Part shown: positions 25,910-34,624 of the stretch, one piece after another | Layout: each line of letters starts with the position of its first letter | Position numbering within the stretch: the first letter of the stretch is position 1 | Assembly: GCA_022843745.1 (NCBI GenBank) | Contig: JALHNB010000023.1 | Location: forward strand, 1 to 64,000 | DNA from: Anaerolineae bacterium | GTDB taxonomy: Bacteria > Chloroflexota > Anaerolineae > Aggregatilineales > Phototrophicaceae | Direction: 5' to 3' | Length of the DNA: 64,000 nt | Made by a program: the position numbers and the translations under genes | Notes under the pieces: model-generated | Database searches by the model: none | The model's input: the letters and a program-made list of their open reading frames with translations, nothing else | What the model was told of the DNA's origin: nothing

Positions 25910-26415
25910 TGGCTAAAAATATTCTTTTGGGTTCGATTGGCGCGACGACTTTCATCTTCTCGTGGTTGTATTTCGGCTCCGCGAATTACCCCTTCGCGAT
26001 GATTTCCCTGGCAGCAGGTTTAATCTGGATAGGGCTGGAGATCAAATGGAACAGGTCATTAGCCTCTATATTTTTTCTGGCTTTTTTCGCCCTGGGAGTC
26101 GTCGCCAGCCTGAGTGATTTCCCCACGCTGCCGATACTCTTGGGTCTATCAACGAATCTGGCAGCATGGGATTTATCGCGGCTAGAGGCGAGAATCGCGA
26201 AGGGTGCAGAAGGCGATGTGAAAGCGATACTGGAGACAAAACATCTTCAAAAGCTTGCCATCGTAACGGCTGCCGGATTTGTCGTTGCGCTGCTTGCGAC
26301 ATCGGCGCAGATTTCCCTCAGCTTTGTCGCGCTTGCCGTTATCACGCTTCTGGTGATGATCGCCCTGCGTGTGTCCATGCTCTACGCGCGTAAAGAAAAC
26401 AGCGGAAATTCTTAG
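25906..26415 (+). CDS. Unknown integral membrane protein, last gene of MoxR/DUF58 operon
   Basis: 169 residues from the ATG at 25906 (ATGATG; the second ATG at 25909 is an alternative). It overlaps the DUF58 stop. About five hydrophobic stretches are visible: ILLGSIGATTFIFSWLYF, FAMISLAAGLIWIGL, LASIFFLAFFALGVVASL, IVTAAGFVVALLATSAQ and LSFVALAVITLLVMIAL. A charged cytoplasmic loop carries LSRLEARIAKGAEGD. No family is recognised. The operon position suggests a membrane scaffold for the DUF58 and MoxR proteins. It ends 11 bp from the convergent regulator gene. Confidence 0.75.
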   Translation: MMAKNILLGSIGATTFIFSWLYFGSANYPFAMISLAAGLIWIGLEIKWNRSLASIFFLAFFALGVVASLSDFPTLPILLGLSTNLAAWDLSRLEARIAKGAEGDVKAILETKHLQKLAIVTAAGFVVALLATSAQISLSFVALAVITLLVMIALRVSMLYARKENSGNS

Positions 26416-26426
26416 TGTTTTCGAGT

Positions 26427-27095
26427 TTACTCAAGATTATCCATTCTGAAGCCATGACCGCGCACGGTAACGATGTATTCGCCGTTGGGGTCAACCTCGG
26501 CTAGACGGTCACGCAGGCGGCGTACAAGCGCGTCGATGGCCTGTTCGCTGACACCTTCGCCCATCGCTTCCGGCCAAACCGTTTCGACCACATTGTCGCG
26601 CGTACAAATGCGCCCCATGTTGTTATACAGGAGTTCGAGCAGACGGTACTGCGGCAAACTCAGCGGCGGATCAAGTTCGCGGTCATTGATAAAAACACGC
26701 CGCGACTCGCGATCTAAGCGCAGCTTGCCGCTAATTGTCGTTGGCGGCTCGTAAGGCAGGGGAGTGGTTGAGCCAGAGCCTATAAATTGAAGATGCGTTA
26801 CCAACGCCAATTGAATTTCATCGCCATCGGTCAACTCGCGTGAGCCTTTAAGCTGTGTGCCGTTGACCCATGTGCCATTCTTGCTCTCCAAGTCCTGGAC
26901 ATAGAACTTGTTTCCATCTTTATAGACGCGAATATGCTGGCGCGAGATTTGTCGCTCGTCCAGTGTCAGGTCGCACTCCTCGCCGCGCCCCAGAACGATG
27001 TCATCTTTTTCCATCATCCAGTGTCGGGCGGGCAGGTTGTTGTTATCGCGAATTATGAGAACAGGTCGATCTTTTTGTTTATCAGACATCGGCAT
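26427..27095 (-). CDS. FHA domain fused to OmpR-type winged-helix DNA-binding domain
   Basis: 222 residues; a second ATG two codons in is an alternative start. Residues about 10-105 form an FHA phosphothreonine-binding domain: DIVLGRGEECDLTLDERQIS, then RQHIRVY, then LESKNGTWVNG. Residues about 120-222 form an OmpR/PhoB C-terminal domain (LSLPQYRLLELLYNNMGRIC, then SEQAIDALVRRLRDRLAE, then ITVRGHGFRM). There is no receiver domain. Such a protein would bind DNA in response to Ser/Thr kinase signalling, as in EmbR, where the domain order is the reverse. No kinase gene is in the window. It is convergent with the MoxR operon. Confidence 0.88.
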   Translation of the reverse strand: MPMSDKQKDRPVLIIRDNNNLPARHWMMEKDDIVLGRGEECDLTLDERQISRQHIRVYKDGNKFYVQDLESKNGTWVNGTQLKGSRELTDGDEIQLALVTHLQFIGSGSTTPLPYEPPTTISGKLRLDRESRRVFINDRELDPPLSLPQYRLLELLYNNMGRICTRDNVVETVWPEAMGEGVSEQAIDALVRRLRDRLAEVDPNGEYIVTVRGHGFRMDNLE

Positions 27096-27136
27096 TCTCT
27101 CAAAAAGTAATACACACTTAGCAATGGCCTGGTTCA

Positions 27137-27211
27137 GTTAAAACACGACGTTTAGTATGGTGCTTCGATCTTAGTATAAAACATGACGTTTAGTATTATG
27201 CTTCGATCTCA
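27137..27211. repeat. Two tandem copies of a 37-38 bp unit
   Basis: Unit 27137-27173 and unit 27174-27211 match at about 33 of 38 positions; both contain GACGTTTAGTAT and TGCTTCGATCT. The second unit ends on the stop codon of the anchored gene at 27209. On the minus strand each unit begins with a stop-like TGA or TAA followed by GATCGA, as in the duplication at 6737-6817. No clear hairpin or promoter is seen. Confidence 0.75.
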
Positions 27212-27895
27212 TTGAGCCGTCAATGTGATCGGAATGGTGAATGGCTGCGACTCCACGTATCCACCTCGAATGAGTGCTAACCCTTGATCGGGATAAATCG
27301 GTGTTGCTTCCAGATTTTGCGTCTGGAAGATTTGGCCTGCCGATGTGATACGGTAAAAAGCGCGTAGCGACGTGCCGGGCGTGATGCTGACCTGGCTGGC
27401 GGCAAAATCCATTCGATGGACACAGCGCATTCTCGGCCCCAGCAGGCGGATATTGGCCTCTGGGAAACTCGCCGAATCCTGCCGCGCACTATTGAGCGGA
27501 ATATTGACAGCCCCATCAAAAATAACGCCCAATCCACTCGTGCCGTTATCCCCGATAATCACTTGCTGTTCATTATACACAATTGGCACAGTACCAAGCG
27601 ATTCGTTGATGACAGTGATCGTAATTCTGAAGCTGCCATCGGCGGTATTGGGAACAGAGCCTGTTCTCACCGCCAGTCGGATCGGGTTTACAGCAGCCCG
27701 TCCGATGAGCGATTGATGATTGGCGCGATCAATGCCGTTTTGCAACCACGCGCACGGCACGGCCTCGTCAATATTCGGCGCGACGGATGAAACAATACGT
27801 GGCAGCATATTCGGGCCGATAAATACAGCCAGCAGCACCAGTAAAAAAATGCCGACCAGCGTATTCGGATTTTCGGTTCGATTAAAATAACGCAT
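27209..27895 (-). CDS. Unknown membrane-anchored extracellular protein
   Basis: 228 residues from the ATG at 27895. One N-terminal helix (LVGIFLLVLLAVFIGPNML, about residues 13-32) anchors or exports it; the remainder is beta-rich and probably outside. Two cysteines (in VPCAWLQNG and MRCVHRMDF) could form a disulfide. The middle, with FRITITVINESLGTVPIVYN, looks like an Ig-like or transthyretin-like sandwich. No family recognised. The start is three bases after the miaA stop, so it is probably cotranscribed, although no functional link is obvious. Confidence 0.7.
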   Translation of the reverse strand: MRYFNRTENPNTLVGIFLLVLLAVFIGPNMLPRIVSSVAPNIDEAVPCAWLQNGIDRANHQSLIGRAAVNPIRLAVRTGSVPNTADGSFRITITVINESLGTVPIVYNEQQVIIGDNGTSGLGVIFDGAVNIPLNSARQDSASFPEANIRLLGPRMRCVHRMDFAASQVSITPGTSLRAFYRITSAGQIFQTQNLEATPIYPDQGLALIRGGYVESQPFTIPITLTAQ

Positions 27896-27898
27896 GAA

Positions 27899-28831
27899 TT
27901 ATGTCTCTAGCCACCGTGCGCTTGATTCGCTGATTGCTGCTGCGTTCAATTGCTCTGCGTCCAGCCAGATAATGCTATTGTCATGCCCTCGAAACCATGT
28001 GTACTGCCGTCGGATGAAAGCGTGTGTTGCATTCTCGGTTGCTGTGATTGCCTCGGTTATCGGTGTGTGATCGATAATGTGGCTGGCAAGCTCTCGATAA
28101 CCCAGACCACTCATCGCTGGCAATTTACGATTATAGCCCATATTCAGCAGACGGCGAACCTCCTCAAAAAACCCCTGCGTCATCATTTGATCGAGGCGTT
28201 TGTCGGCGCGTTCGTAGAGTTTTTCACGCTCCATCAGGAGGCCATATTGGAGAACATCGTAGGGCGGTGGATTTTTTTGCTGGAGTTGGCTGATCGGTTC
28301 GCCCGTTTCCAGGCATACTTCCAGCGCACGAACGACCCGGCGCACGTTACGATGGTCAATGTTGGCAGCCGCAGCCGGATCAAGCTGCTGTAAACGCACG
28401 TGTAACGCTTCTGAGCCGTGTTCAGCCGCGAAAGCTTCGAGTTCTGCCCGCAGCGGAAGATTCGGCGGGACTTCAGGGATTGACCAGCCTTCGATGACCG
28501 CCGTAATGTATTGGCCTGTGCCGCCGACCAGAAGCGGCAGTTTCCCCCGGTTGTGAATATTCTCAATCGTGGCATAGACCATCTGCTGATACTGCGCGAG
28601 GCTGAGATTATCGTCGGGATTCACGATGTCTAAAAGGTGGTGGGGGATTTGCAGGCGCTGTTCGGGCGTTGGTTTTGCCGTGCCGATGTCCATGTAGCGG
28701 TAAACCTGTCGGCTGTCGGCGTTGATGATCTCGCCATTGAGAGTGTATGCCAATTCAATTGCCAGCCCTGTTTTCCCAGAAGCGGTTGGCCCCAGGATGA
28801 CAATCAGTGGAAGCTTACCAGTCAAGGCCAT
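27899..28831 (-). CDS. miaA: tRNA dimethylallyltransferase
   Basis: 310 residues from the ATG at 28831, the normal MiaA length; upstream codons run into the YraN-family gene. The P-loop is VILGPTASGKTGLA at about residues 11-24. GEIINADSRQVYRYMDIGTAKP holds the catalytic Asp and substrate Thr regions, and LVGGTGQYITAVIEG follows. RQYTWFRGHDNSIIWLD is near the C-terminus. It transfers a dimethylallyl group to N6 of A37 in tRNAs reading codons that start with U. The start overlaps the preceding gene by 17 bp. Confidence 0.96.
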   Translation of the reverse strand: MALTGKLPLIVILGPTASGKTGLAIELAYTLNGEIINADSRQVYRYMDIGTAKPTPEQRLQIPHHLLDIVNPDDNLSLAQYQQMVYATIENIHNRGKLPLLVGGTGQYITAVIEGWSIPEVPPNLPLRAELEAFAAEHGSEALHVRLQQLDPAAAANIDHRNVRRVVRALEVCLETGEPISQLQQKNPPPYDVLQYGLLMEREKLYERADKRLDQMMTQGFFEEVRRLLNMGYNRKLPAMSGLGYRELASHIIDHTPITEAITATENATHAFIRRQYTWFRGHDNSIIWLDAEQLNAAAISESSARWLET

Positions 28832-29177
28832 TTTCCACATGTTCGATAATGGGCGGTTCGCTGCGCCGCCATGCGATGGCAATAATATCCACGCGCCATG
28901 CGATATGCTGGAGATGATGCTCCGAGAGATACGCATAGGCCAGGGTTTGCAGGCGTTTTTGTTTGGCGGGGGTGATGCTCTCAAATGCCCATTCGGTGTT
29001 GTTCGCCTGTCGTGTCCGCACCTCGACAAAGACCAGCGTGGCATCTCGTCGGGCGATCAAGTCGATCTCACCGTGAGAGCAGCGCCAGTTGGTTTCGACC
29101 ATGCTGTAACCCTGGTTTTTGAGATAATCCGCAGCAGCTTGCTCTCCACGCTGGCCGAGCGTTTTCCGGGTGATCAT
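28815..29177 (-). CDS. YraN family (UPF0102) nuclease-fold protein
   Basis: 120 residues, the usual length, from the ATG at 29177; GAGGA lies upstream, with an 11-base spacer. Longer in-frame starts at 29198 and 29234 exist. The fold has the restriction-endonuclease-like core GEIDLIARRDATLVFVEVRTR (split as GEIDLI, then VFVEVR). The last catalytic residue, normally Lys in EVK, is Arg here. The opening LGQRGEQAAADYL is diagnostic. Function in the family is unclear, with a proposed link to DNA processing. It precedes miaA with an overlap. Confidence 0.88.
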   Translation of the reverse strand: MITRKTLGQRGEQAAADYLKNQGYSMVETNWRCSHGEIDLIARRDATLVFVEVRTRQANNTEWAFESITPAKQKRLQTLAYAYLSEHHLQHIAWRVDIIAIAWRRSEPPIIEHVENGLDW

Positions 29178-29486
29178 CGCGATATTTTCCTCTTTCATGC
29201 TGCCCATCATATCGGCTTTACGGCCTTTGCTCAAGCCATCATTGCTGAAATAACTACAGACTGTTAAGCTGGCTGGCTCCCAAACCCCACAAAACGGGTG
29301 TATTTATTATCGTTTTTTCAGCGATCTTTAACTATAGCAACATCTTTACGATCATCTTTAGTTAACTGACCTATCCTTTTCATCATCTTTATCTGTGCAA
29401 CATACCTTTTTGTCATCTTTATCCATAGAACCAACATTGATAACCTACAATAAGCAAACAGACTTATCGTATTTGGGAGAATCTGC
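29178..29486. other. Divergent intergenic region between YraN-family gene and large ATPase gene
   Basis: 309 bp without a convincing gene. The part near 29331-29421 is a degenerate tandem repeat, listed separately. The site GGGAG at 29475-29479 serves the large ATPase gene on the plus strand. Promoters for both directions must lie here; I cannot place -10 and -35 boxes with confidence. Confidence 0.6.
29331..29421. repeat. Three degenerate copies of a 30-31 bp unit ending in ATCTTTA
   Basis: Segments 29331-29360, 29361-29391 and 29392-29421 each end in a TCATCTTTA string (ATCATCTTTA, ATCATCTTTA, GTCATCTTTA), and an ATCTTTA precedes the first at 29324-29330. The interiors share only CAAC or CTATCCTTTT-like parts. 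The spacing of about three helical turns suggests repeated protein-binding sites upstream of the gene at 29487. It may also be a decayed simple repeat. Confidence 0.5.
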
Positions 29487-32400
29487 ATGTCATCGTTAGA
29501 GCCGCTGACCACAAAGCTCACAACAATCCGGCATTTAATTGCGGCGGGCGACAAAGAGACAGCACTTGATTTACTGAATCAATTCCTGAAGGAACACAAT
29601 CAGGCTGAGGCACATAGCTTGCGGCTGCGTATCCTTGTGGACGACATGAAGGATATTTTTCGTATCCACGAGTCGCTCAATTGGCTGGAACGGCATCATC
29701 CCGCATGGGAGTCGCTTCCCATGTTGGTTACAGCGCTGCATACCAAACTTGAATCGCGAGTCGGTGCAATGCGCGAATCAATTCTTGAATATGGCGGTAG
29801 TGGACAAATCGCGGAGCTGGACGAGCTTATACCGCTGGCAGATCGCTTCCCGGTGATTTATCTGGTGCGCGGGCTGGCGTTTGCCGACGCTGCCCGACCT
29901 GTACGCGAGGCCAGCAGCCCATTTCGCTTACCGCGTCCATCAGAACGCCGGCCTTTGGATCGTTTGCCAAAGCATAAATCGGAAGAATTGCCGAAACAGG
30001 CCGAGCAGTCGTTCGAACGGGCGATTACGCTGCTGCCTGCTCATGATCCGGCCCACCGCGAAGCGATTGAAGCGATAGCGATGCTGCACGAGGACATTAC
30101 GGGTGATCTGAAGGCCGCTTTGATCTGGTATAAGCGGGGATTGGCATTAGGAATCCCCGTCGAGGAAAAGATTATGCTGGTACAGCGTGGTATCGTCAAA
30201 CAGACCGTCACACGCTTTGCCCAACACCTGGACGGGCTGATCTCGCGCCACCAGTTTGATAAAGCAGCAGGGTTAATTGATGCTTCAGATGACCTGCAAG
30301 GCTTACCTTCTATCCAGGTACGTCGTGCTGATCTGGCTTTGCTGCGGGGCGATGCGCAGCAAGCGGAATCTCTGTATCAGACACTTCTCGACACCTTGCA
30401 AAAGACGCTCACGACGGATATAGGCGATTTTGAAATGGAGCAGGTTTTCCCTTTAATGGAACGGCTCCCCAAAGATATTCTTGTGCCTATCGATTCACAT
30501 CTGCCTTGTGTGCGCTATCTGGTGGATTACAACGATATTGGTCGGCGCACCCAGGTGGGTTTGATCGCTGTTTACCAGCATCAGGGTCAATATGACCGAG
30601 TCTATGAAATGATCCGGCAGATGTTGCAAGATCAAACCATGACTGCCAAAACAACCGCGATCTTGCTGGATGACCTGAATCAAACCGAGGTGCAGATTCA
30701 ACAGCAAAAAAGTGAGCGTTTACAGGCGCAGATTCCGACGCTCTGGGAGGCCAAAAATTGGCGAGGGCTGATTCAAACCTGCCGCCAGCTTACCAGCTTG
30801 CCCGGTGCGCAGCCTTCGGATTTTGCCTGGCTTGCTGCCGCCATGTATAAGGCAGGCGAGAATCCAGACGCGATTATTTTCATCCTGAATCGAGTTCAGG
30901 AGATGGGCGTATTGCCTGCTGAGGTTGCCCGTGCGCTGCTGCGCGATCTATCAAACGCCGGATACTGGCGCGTGACTGACTCGTATGTCGCATCTGTCGC
31001 CAACGCGGGGGGCTGGCGCACCCGTTATTATGAACGCCGCGCTGCGTTCATCGAAACGACACTCGCACAGGCCGAGCAAGCGTTCAAGGCGGGTGAAATT
31101 AATTTCGCTGAAAATCATATTCGCAGTGTACTAGAACTCGAATCTCAGGACGCGCGTGCGCGTTTGCTTCACTGCCGGATTCAATTTGCTGCCGGAAAAC
31201 CCTCACTCGCCCGCACGGAACTTTTAAAACTCGTCGATGATGAGGCGGTTGGTCGTGAGGCGGTGTTAGCGTTGGCAGAGATTGATATTGCCGATGGCTA
31301 CTTATTGGATGCCCGCAAACGGCTGGACGAATTGGCGCGAGGTGGGCGTGACGCGCGTCTCGATGCGCTGGTGCGTTCATTAGAACATCGAATTGATCGT
31401 ACCCCTGTGATTGAAATTGAAGCTGTGAAAACAGTTGTCTCACCGGATACGCTGCGCCGGACACCCGCTGCGGGTACATGGGCGGCGACATTCGCGGTGC
31501 GGTTGACAGGTGTACGTGCTGTGCGTCAGCCGCCATCTGTCGATCAGGCTTGCGCCGAACTGCTGACCGCGCTTTGCCGTGTTAGCGATAACCTCGGCTT
31601 GCAGACGTTGTTCGCATGGCGCTACATCGGCCACAAGGGCAGTTTGCGAATCGCGCTGATGTGCCGGGTCGAAGGCGCAAGTAGCGAGGAAAACGCCCGT
31701 CTGTCAGCCGAGGCTCTGTGGGATACGCTCAGGGGTTTGCTTCCGTTGCAGGATGAGCAAATCTATGCCTACGAGCCTGTAATGGGGGTAGATGAACTCG
31801 AATATTTGCGGATGCCTGAAAAAGTTGAAAGCGCTGTCGAGATCGTCCGTAAGGAATCGCTGATTTCGGTGAGCGAAAACGACGACGTTTATCTGATGTA
31901 CCCGTTCGCTTTTCACGATGGCAATATGCACCGTCTGCTGCGCACATTGGCGGAGCAGCCAGAGACGACCATTCTGGATATTCATTTTCAGCCGACGCTT
32001 TTGCTGCCCTGGGAGCGCACCGCCATCAAAAACATGATGGATGTAGACGTGAATAATTCGCCCGACAGCGGCGGTGGGCTGGGTTTTATGGGTAACTTCA
32101 GCTCACAGGGGGACGAGCGCTATCAACAAGCGCAGTATATGTATCCCGAATTTTTGCGTCATACCCAATGGATGGCGTTCGTGGTGCGTATTCATCTGGT
32201 GACAAAGGGTAATATGAACTCGGTGCTGCCGAATATCGCCGCGACAGGGTTGTTTGGCCCCTCGCGCTATGAGATCGCTCCAGCGAATTTCGAGCGCGAT
32301 CTGGAAGTCATCGCCAGCAATTTGCACGATGTCAACTGTGAGCGCTGGGGCTACAGCGCCGCGCCGAATAAGCTGGAACGTCTGCGTTATCTGTTGATGC

Positions 32401-33818
32401 CCGCCGAAGCGCTGACGGCTACGCGCATCCCGCTACCGGGAGCAGATGGTCTGCCGGGGCTGCCCGCGTTGAAAATCAAAGCCGCGCCGCTGCCTTCGAA
32501 TTTGCCGCAGAATGGTGTCAGCATCGGCGAAAGTGTGACACCTGTTCAGGGCCGACCCATGACGATCCGCGCGAATTTGCCGGATCGGTTGCGTCACACC
32601 TATGTCGTGGGGCGTACTGGCACGGGGAAGTCCACTTTACTGCAAAATCTGGCGCTGCAAGATATTGAAGCTGGGAGGGGAGTGGGCATTATCGACCCGC
32701 ACGGCGATCTGGTCGAAGCGATTCTTGAACGCATTCCGCCGCATCGTTTACAGGATGTGGTGCTGTTTGACCCTTCTGATACCGAACGCCCAGTTGGACT
32801 GAATATCCTCGATGTTGACGGCACATTTGAGAAGAATATGGTCGTGGCTGAATTTATCGGCCTGATGTACAGCATGTTTGACCCGCATAAAATCGGCATC
32901 GTTGGGCCGCGCTTTGAAAATGCCGTGCGTAACGCCATGCTGACAGCGATGGAAGTTCCCGGCAGCACCCTGATTGAAGTCGTGCGAATTTTGAGTGATC
33001 GCAAATATCTACAGGACTGCCTGGAAGTCATCAGCGACCCGGTAGTGAAGTCATATTGGCGCGATATTGTCGGCAACCAGAGCGATTTTCATAAAAGCGA
33101 AGTGCTGGACTACATCACCAGTAAATTCGGGCGTTTCGTGACCGATCATCTCGTGCGCAACATCATCGGTCAGAGCCAGAATGCGCTCAACTTTTCTGAA
33201 ATTATGGATAACGGGCGCATTTTGTTGGTTAATCTGGCAAAAGGCAAAATCGGCCCGCAGAACAGCCATTTTCTCGGCTTGCTGCTCGTGCCGCGCCTCC
33301 TGATCGCTGCTCTCAGCCGTGCGCATGTGGATGTTGGTGAACGGCGCTTGTTCAGCCTGTACGTAGACGAGTTTCATAATTTCACGACACCGGCCTTTGG
33401 CGTGATGCTCTCGGAAGCGCGGAAATATGGCGTGGCGCTGACCGTCGCAAACCAGTTTATCAGCCAGTTGGAAGATTCGATCCGTGAATCCGTTTTCGGA
33501 AATGTCGGCACACTGCTCACATTCCAGGTGGGTGTGAAAGATGCCCATTACCTTGTGCCGGAGATGTACCCCGTTTTCGACGTGGACGACATGGTGAATC
33601 TGCCAAATTTTCATCTCCTGGCGAAAATGCTTATCAATGGCAACGTCGCGCCGCAGTTCCCGGTGCGGACGCTGCCGGATTCGCGTGTCCCCGATTCTCA
33701 ACTTGGCGAGATCATTCGCTCACACTCGCGCCAGCGTTATGGACGTGATTCGTTCATCGTTGGTCACGAGATTCAACAGCGTTTCAACCAAACCCCGAAA
33801 GAACGATTGGCGAAATAG
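29487..33818 (+). CDS. TPR-repeat protein fused to a VirD4/TraD-like DNA-translocase ATPase
   Basis: 1443 residues; the ATG at 29487 has GGGAG seven bases upstream. Residues about 1-640 are helical repeats of TPR type (for example ETALDLLNQFLKEHNQAEAH, ARVRLLHCRIQFAAG-like units). Residues about 650-1000 include a VirB4-like region (GLQTLFAWRYIGHKGSLRIAL). Residues about 1020-1430 are a RecA-like ATPase: Walker A in VVGRTGTGKS with Lys1048, IIDPHGDLVE just after, Walker B in LFSLYVDEFHNF with Asp1294 and Glu1295, and a sensor region VALTVANQFISQL. The ATPase resembles conjugative coupling proteins, but no relaxase, VirB or mobility gene is near. The role is unknown: DNA pumping, protein export or DNA repair are possible. 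Confidence 0.85.
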   Translation: MSSLEPLTTKLTTIRHLIAAGDKETALDLLNQFLKEHNQAEAHSLRLRILVDDMKDIFRIHESLNWLERHHPAWESLPMLVTALHTKLESRVGAMRESILEYGGSGQIAELDELIPLADRFPVIYLVRGLAFADAARPVREASSPFRLPRPSERRPLDRLPKHKSEELPKQAEQSFERAITLLPAHDPAHREAIEAIAMLHEDITGDLKAALIWYKRGLALGIPVEEKIMLVQRGIVKQTVTRFAQHLDGLISRHQFDKAAGLIDASDDLQGLPSIQVRRADLALLRGDAQQAESLYQTLLDTLQKTLTTDIGDFEMEQVFPLMERLPKDILVPIDSHLPCVRYLVDYNDIGRRTQVGLIAVYQHQGQYDRVYEMIRQMLQDQTMTAKTTAILLDDLNQTEVQIQQQKSERLQAQIPTLWEAKNWRGLIQTCRQLTSLPGAQPSDFAWLAAAMYKAGENPDAIIFILNRVQEMGVLPAEVARALLRDLSNAGYWRVTDSYVASVANAGGWRTRYYERRAAFIETTLAQAEQAFKAGEINFAENHIRSVLELESQDARARLLHCRIQFAAGKPSLARTELLKLVDDEAVGREAVLALAEIDIADGYLLDARKRLDELARGGRDARLDALVRSLEHRIDRTPVIEIEAVKTVVSPDTLRRTPAAGTWAATFAVRLTGVRAVRQPPSVDQACAELLTALCRVSDNLGLQTLFAWRYIGHKGSLRIALMCRVEGASSEENARLSAEALWDTLRGLLPLQDEQIYAYEPVMGVDELEYLRMPEKVESAVEIVRKESLISVSENDDVYLMYPFAFHDGNMHRLLRTLAEQPETTILDIHFQPTLLLPWERTAIKNMMDVDVNNSPDSGGGLGFMGNFSSQGDERYQQAQYMYPEFLRHTQWMAFVVRIHLVTKGNMNSVLPNIAATGLFGPSRYEIAPANFERDLEVIASNLHDVNCERWGYSAAPNKLERLRYLLMPAEALTATRIPLPGADGLPGLPALKIKAAPLPSNLPQNGVSIGESVTPVQGRPMTIRANLPDRLRHTYVVGRTGTGKSTLLQNLALQDIEAGRGVGIIDPHGDLVEAILERIPPHRLQDVVLFDPSDTERPVGLNILDVDGTFEKNMVVAEFIGLMYSMFDPHKIGIVGPRFENAVRNAMLTAMEVPGSTLIEVVRILSDRKYLQDCLEVISDPVVKSYWRDIVGNQSDFHKSEVLDYITSKFGRFVTDHLVRNIIGQSQNALNFSEIMDNGRILLVNLAKGKIGPQNSHFLGLLLVPRLLIAALSRAHVDVGERRLFSLYVDEFHNFTTPAFGVMLSEARKYGVALTVANQFISQLEDSIRESVFGNVGTLLTFQVGVKDAHYLVPEMYPVFDVDDMVNLPNFHLLAKMLINGNVAPQFPVRTLPDSRVPDSQLGEIIRSHSRQRYGRDSFIVGHEIQQRFNQTPKERLAK

Positions 33819-33887
33819 GCTGCCTATTTGCCGAAATAGAATTTATGTGCTAAGTTCGGGCTGTATGCTTATACCCAGGAGATAAAA

Positions 33888-34262
33888 ATGAGCAACAGTC
33901 CCGTTCTTGGCAATCTGTCACCGCTGATTCCCGCAGGCGATGATGTCGATGTCGCCATCAATTTTTACGAGAAGAAATTGGGCTTTACGACGCGCTATAA
34001 AGAGGGGAACCCGACCACGATGGCGATTATTCAGCGTGGAGTCGTTGAGATTCTCCTCATACAGAATGGGGATAAAAATTTCGCCGAAAATACCAGTTTT
34101 CGTATCCATGTTGAAGGTGTGGATCAGCTTTACGCGGAATATCGAGCCAGCGGTGTCGAAAAAATGAATACGCTCGACATCAAACCCTGGGGAACGAAAG
34201 AATTTTCGGTGATTGATCCGGCAGGCGTGTGCATTGCATTTTATGAGTCTGTCAAAAAATGA
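33888..34262 (+). CDS. VOC (glyoxalase / bleomycin-resistance) family protein
   Basis: 124 residues, a single VOC module of normal size. AGGAG lies upstream of the ATG at 33888. The pattern LIPAGDDVDVAINFYEKKLGFT opens the fold; RGVVEILLIQNG is mid-domain; KPWGTKEFSVIDPAGVCIAFYE closes it, with the final Glu at a usual metal position. The first metal ligand (often His or Gln near the start) is not obvious. It may act as a lyase, dioxygenase-like or drug-binding protein; the substrate is unknown. A bidirectional terminator follows. Confidence 0.88.
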   Translation: MSNSPVLGNLSPLIPAGDDVDVAINFYEKKLGFTTRYKEGNPTTMAIIQRGVVEILLIQNGDKNFAENTSFRIHVEGVDQLYAEYRASGVEKMNTLDIKPWGTKEFSVIDPAGVCIAFYESVKK

Positions 34263-34265
34263 AAA

Positions 34266-34300
34266 ACAGGGCGACCTCACTGAGATCGCCCTGTCGTTTT
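34266..34300. terminator. Bidirectional intrinsic terminator
   Basis: Arms ACAGGGCGA (34266-34274) and TCGCCCTGT (34286-34294) pair perfectly with an 11-base loop. T-runs follow on both strands (CGTTTTAT on plus, TTTTTC on minus). It lies between the convergent VOC gene (stop 34262) and OB-fold gene (stop 34299). Confidence 0.9.
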
Positions 34301-34604
34301 ATGCGCGGGATAACACTTTGCGGAATTTGTAGCCGTATACGATCATACCCTTGCCGCCTTCGGTGCTGAGCTTGCGCGTCACCATTTCGACGCGATCACC
34401 GATCTCTATCGGCCCATCGACATCGGTGAGCTGCGCGGTAACCAGCGGCCCTTCATCCAGTTTCACCAGTGCCAGCACATACGGGGCTTGTTCTTCAAAG
34501 CCTTCCGGCGGCTCTTGCAGCGTCGTGAAACTGAAAACCTCGCCCGTTCCGGCGAAGGTAAAACGCTCATGTAGCAATTCAGCTTGCTTGTTCAAATCGC
34601 TCAT
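34299..34604 (-). CDS. DUF35-type OB-fold protein lacking a zinc ribbon
   Basis: 101 residues; GAAGG lies seven bases before the ATG at 34604. It has the OB-fold half of DUF35 proteins: GEVFSFTTLQEPPEGFEEQA, then PYVLALVKLDEGPLVTAQLT, then GDRVEMVTRKL and IVYGYKFRKVL. In archaea such proteins bridge acetoacetyl-CoA thiolase and HMG-CoA synthase. The usual N-terminal zinc ribbon with CxxC pairs is absent; this protein has no cysteine at all. The 57-residue gene 20 bp upstream looks like the detached N-terminal half. Together they probably replace the single protein in the thiolase-synthase complex encoded upstream. Confidence 0.85.
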   Translation of the reverse strand: MSDLNKQAELLHERFTFAGTGEVFSFTTLQEPPEGFEEQAPYVLALVKLDEGPLVTAQLTDVDGPIEIGDRVEMVTRKLSTEGGKGMIVYGYKFRKVLSRA

Positions 34605-34624
34605 ACGATGGCCTTCATTATTAT

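Noticed and set aside
33051-33701. 216-codon open frame opposite the translocase ATPase domain
   Set aside because: Lies opposite the most conserved part of the ATPase; typical shadow composition.
29487-33818. Conjugative or integrative mobile element around the TraD-like ATPase
   Set aside because: No relaxase, integrase, attachment repeats or other secretion genes on either side; neighbours are housekeeping genes.
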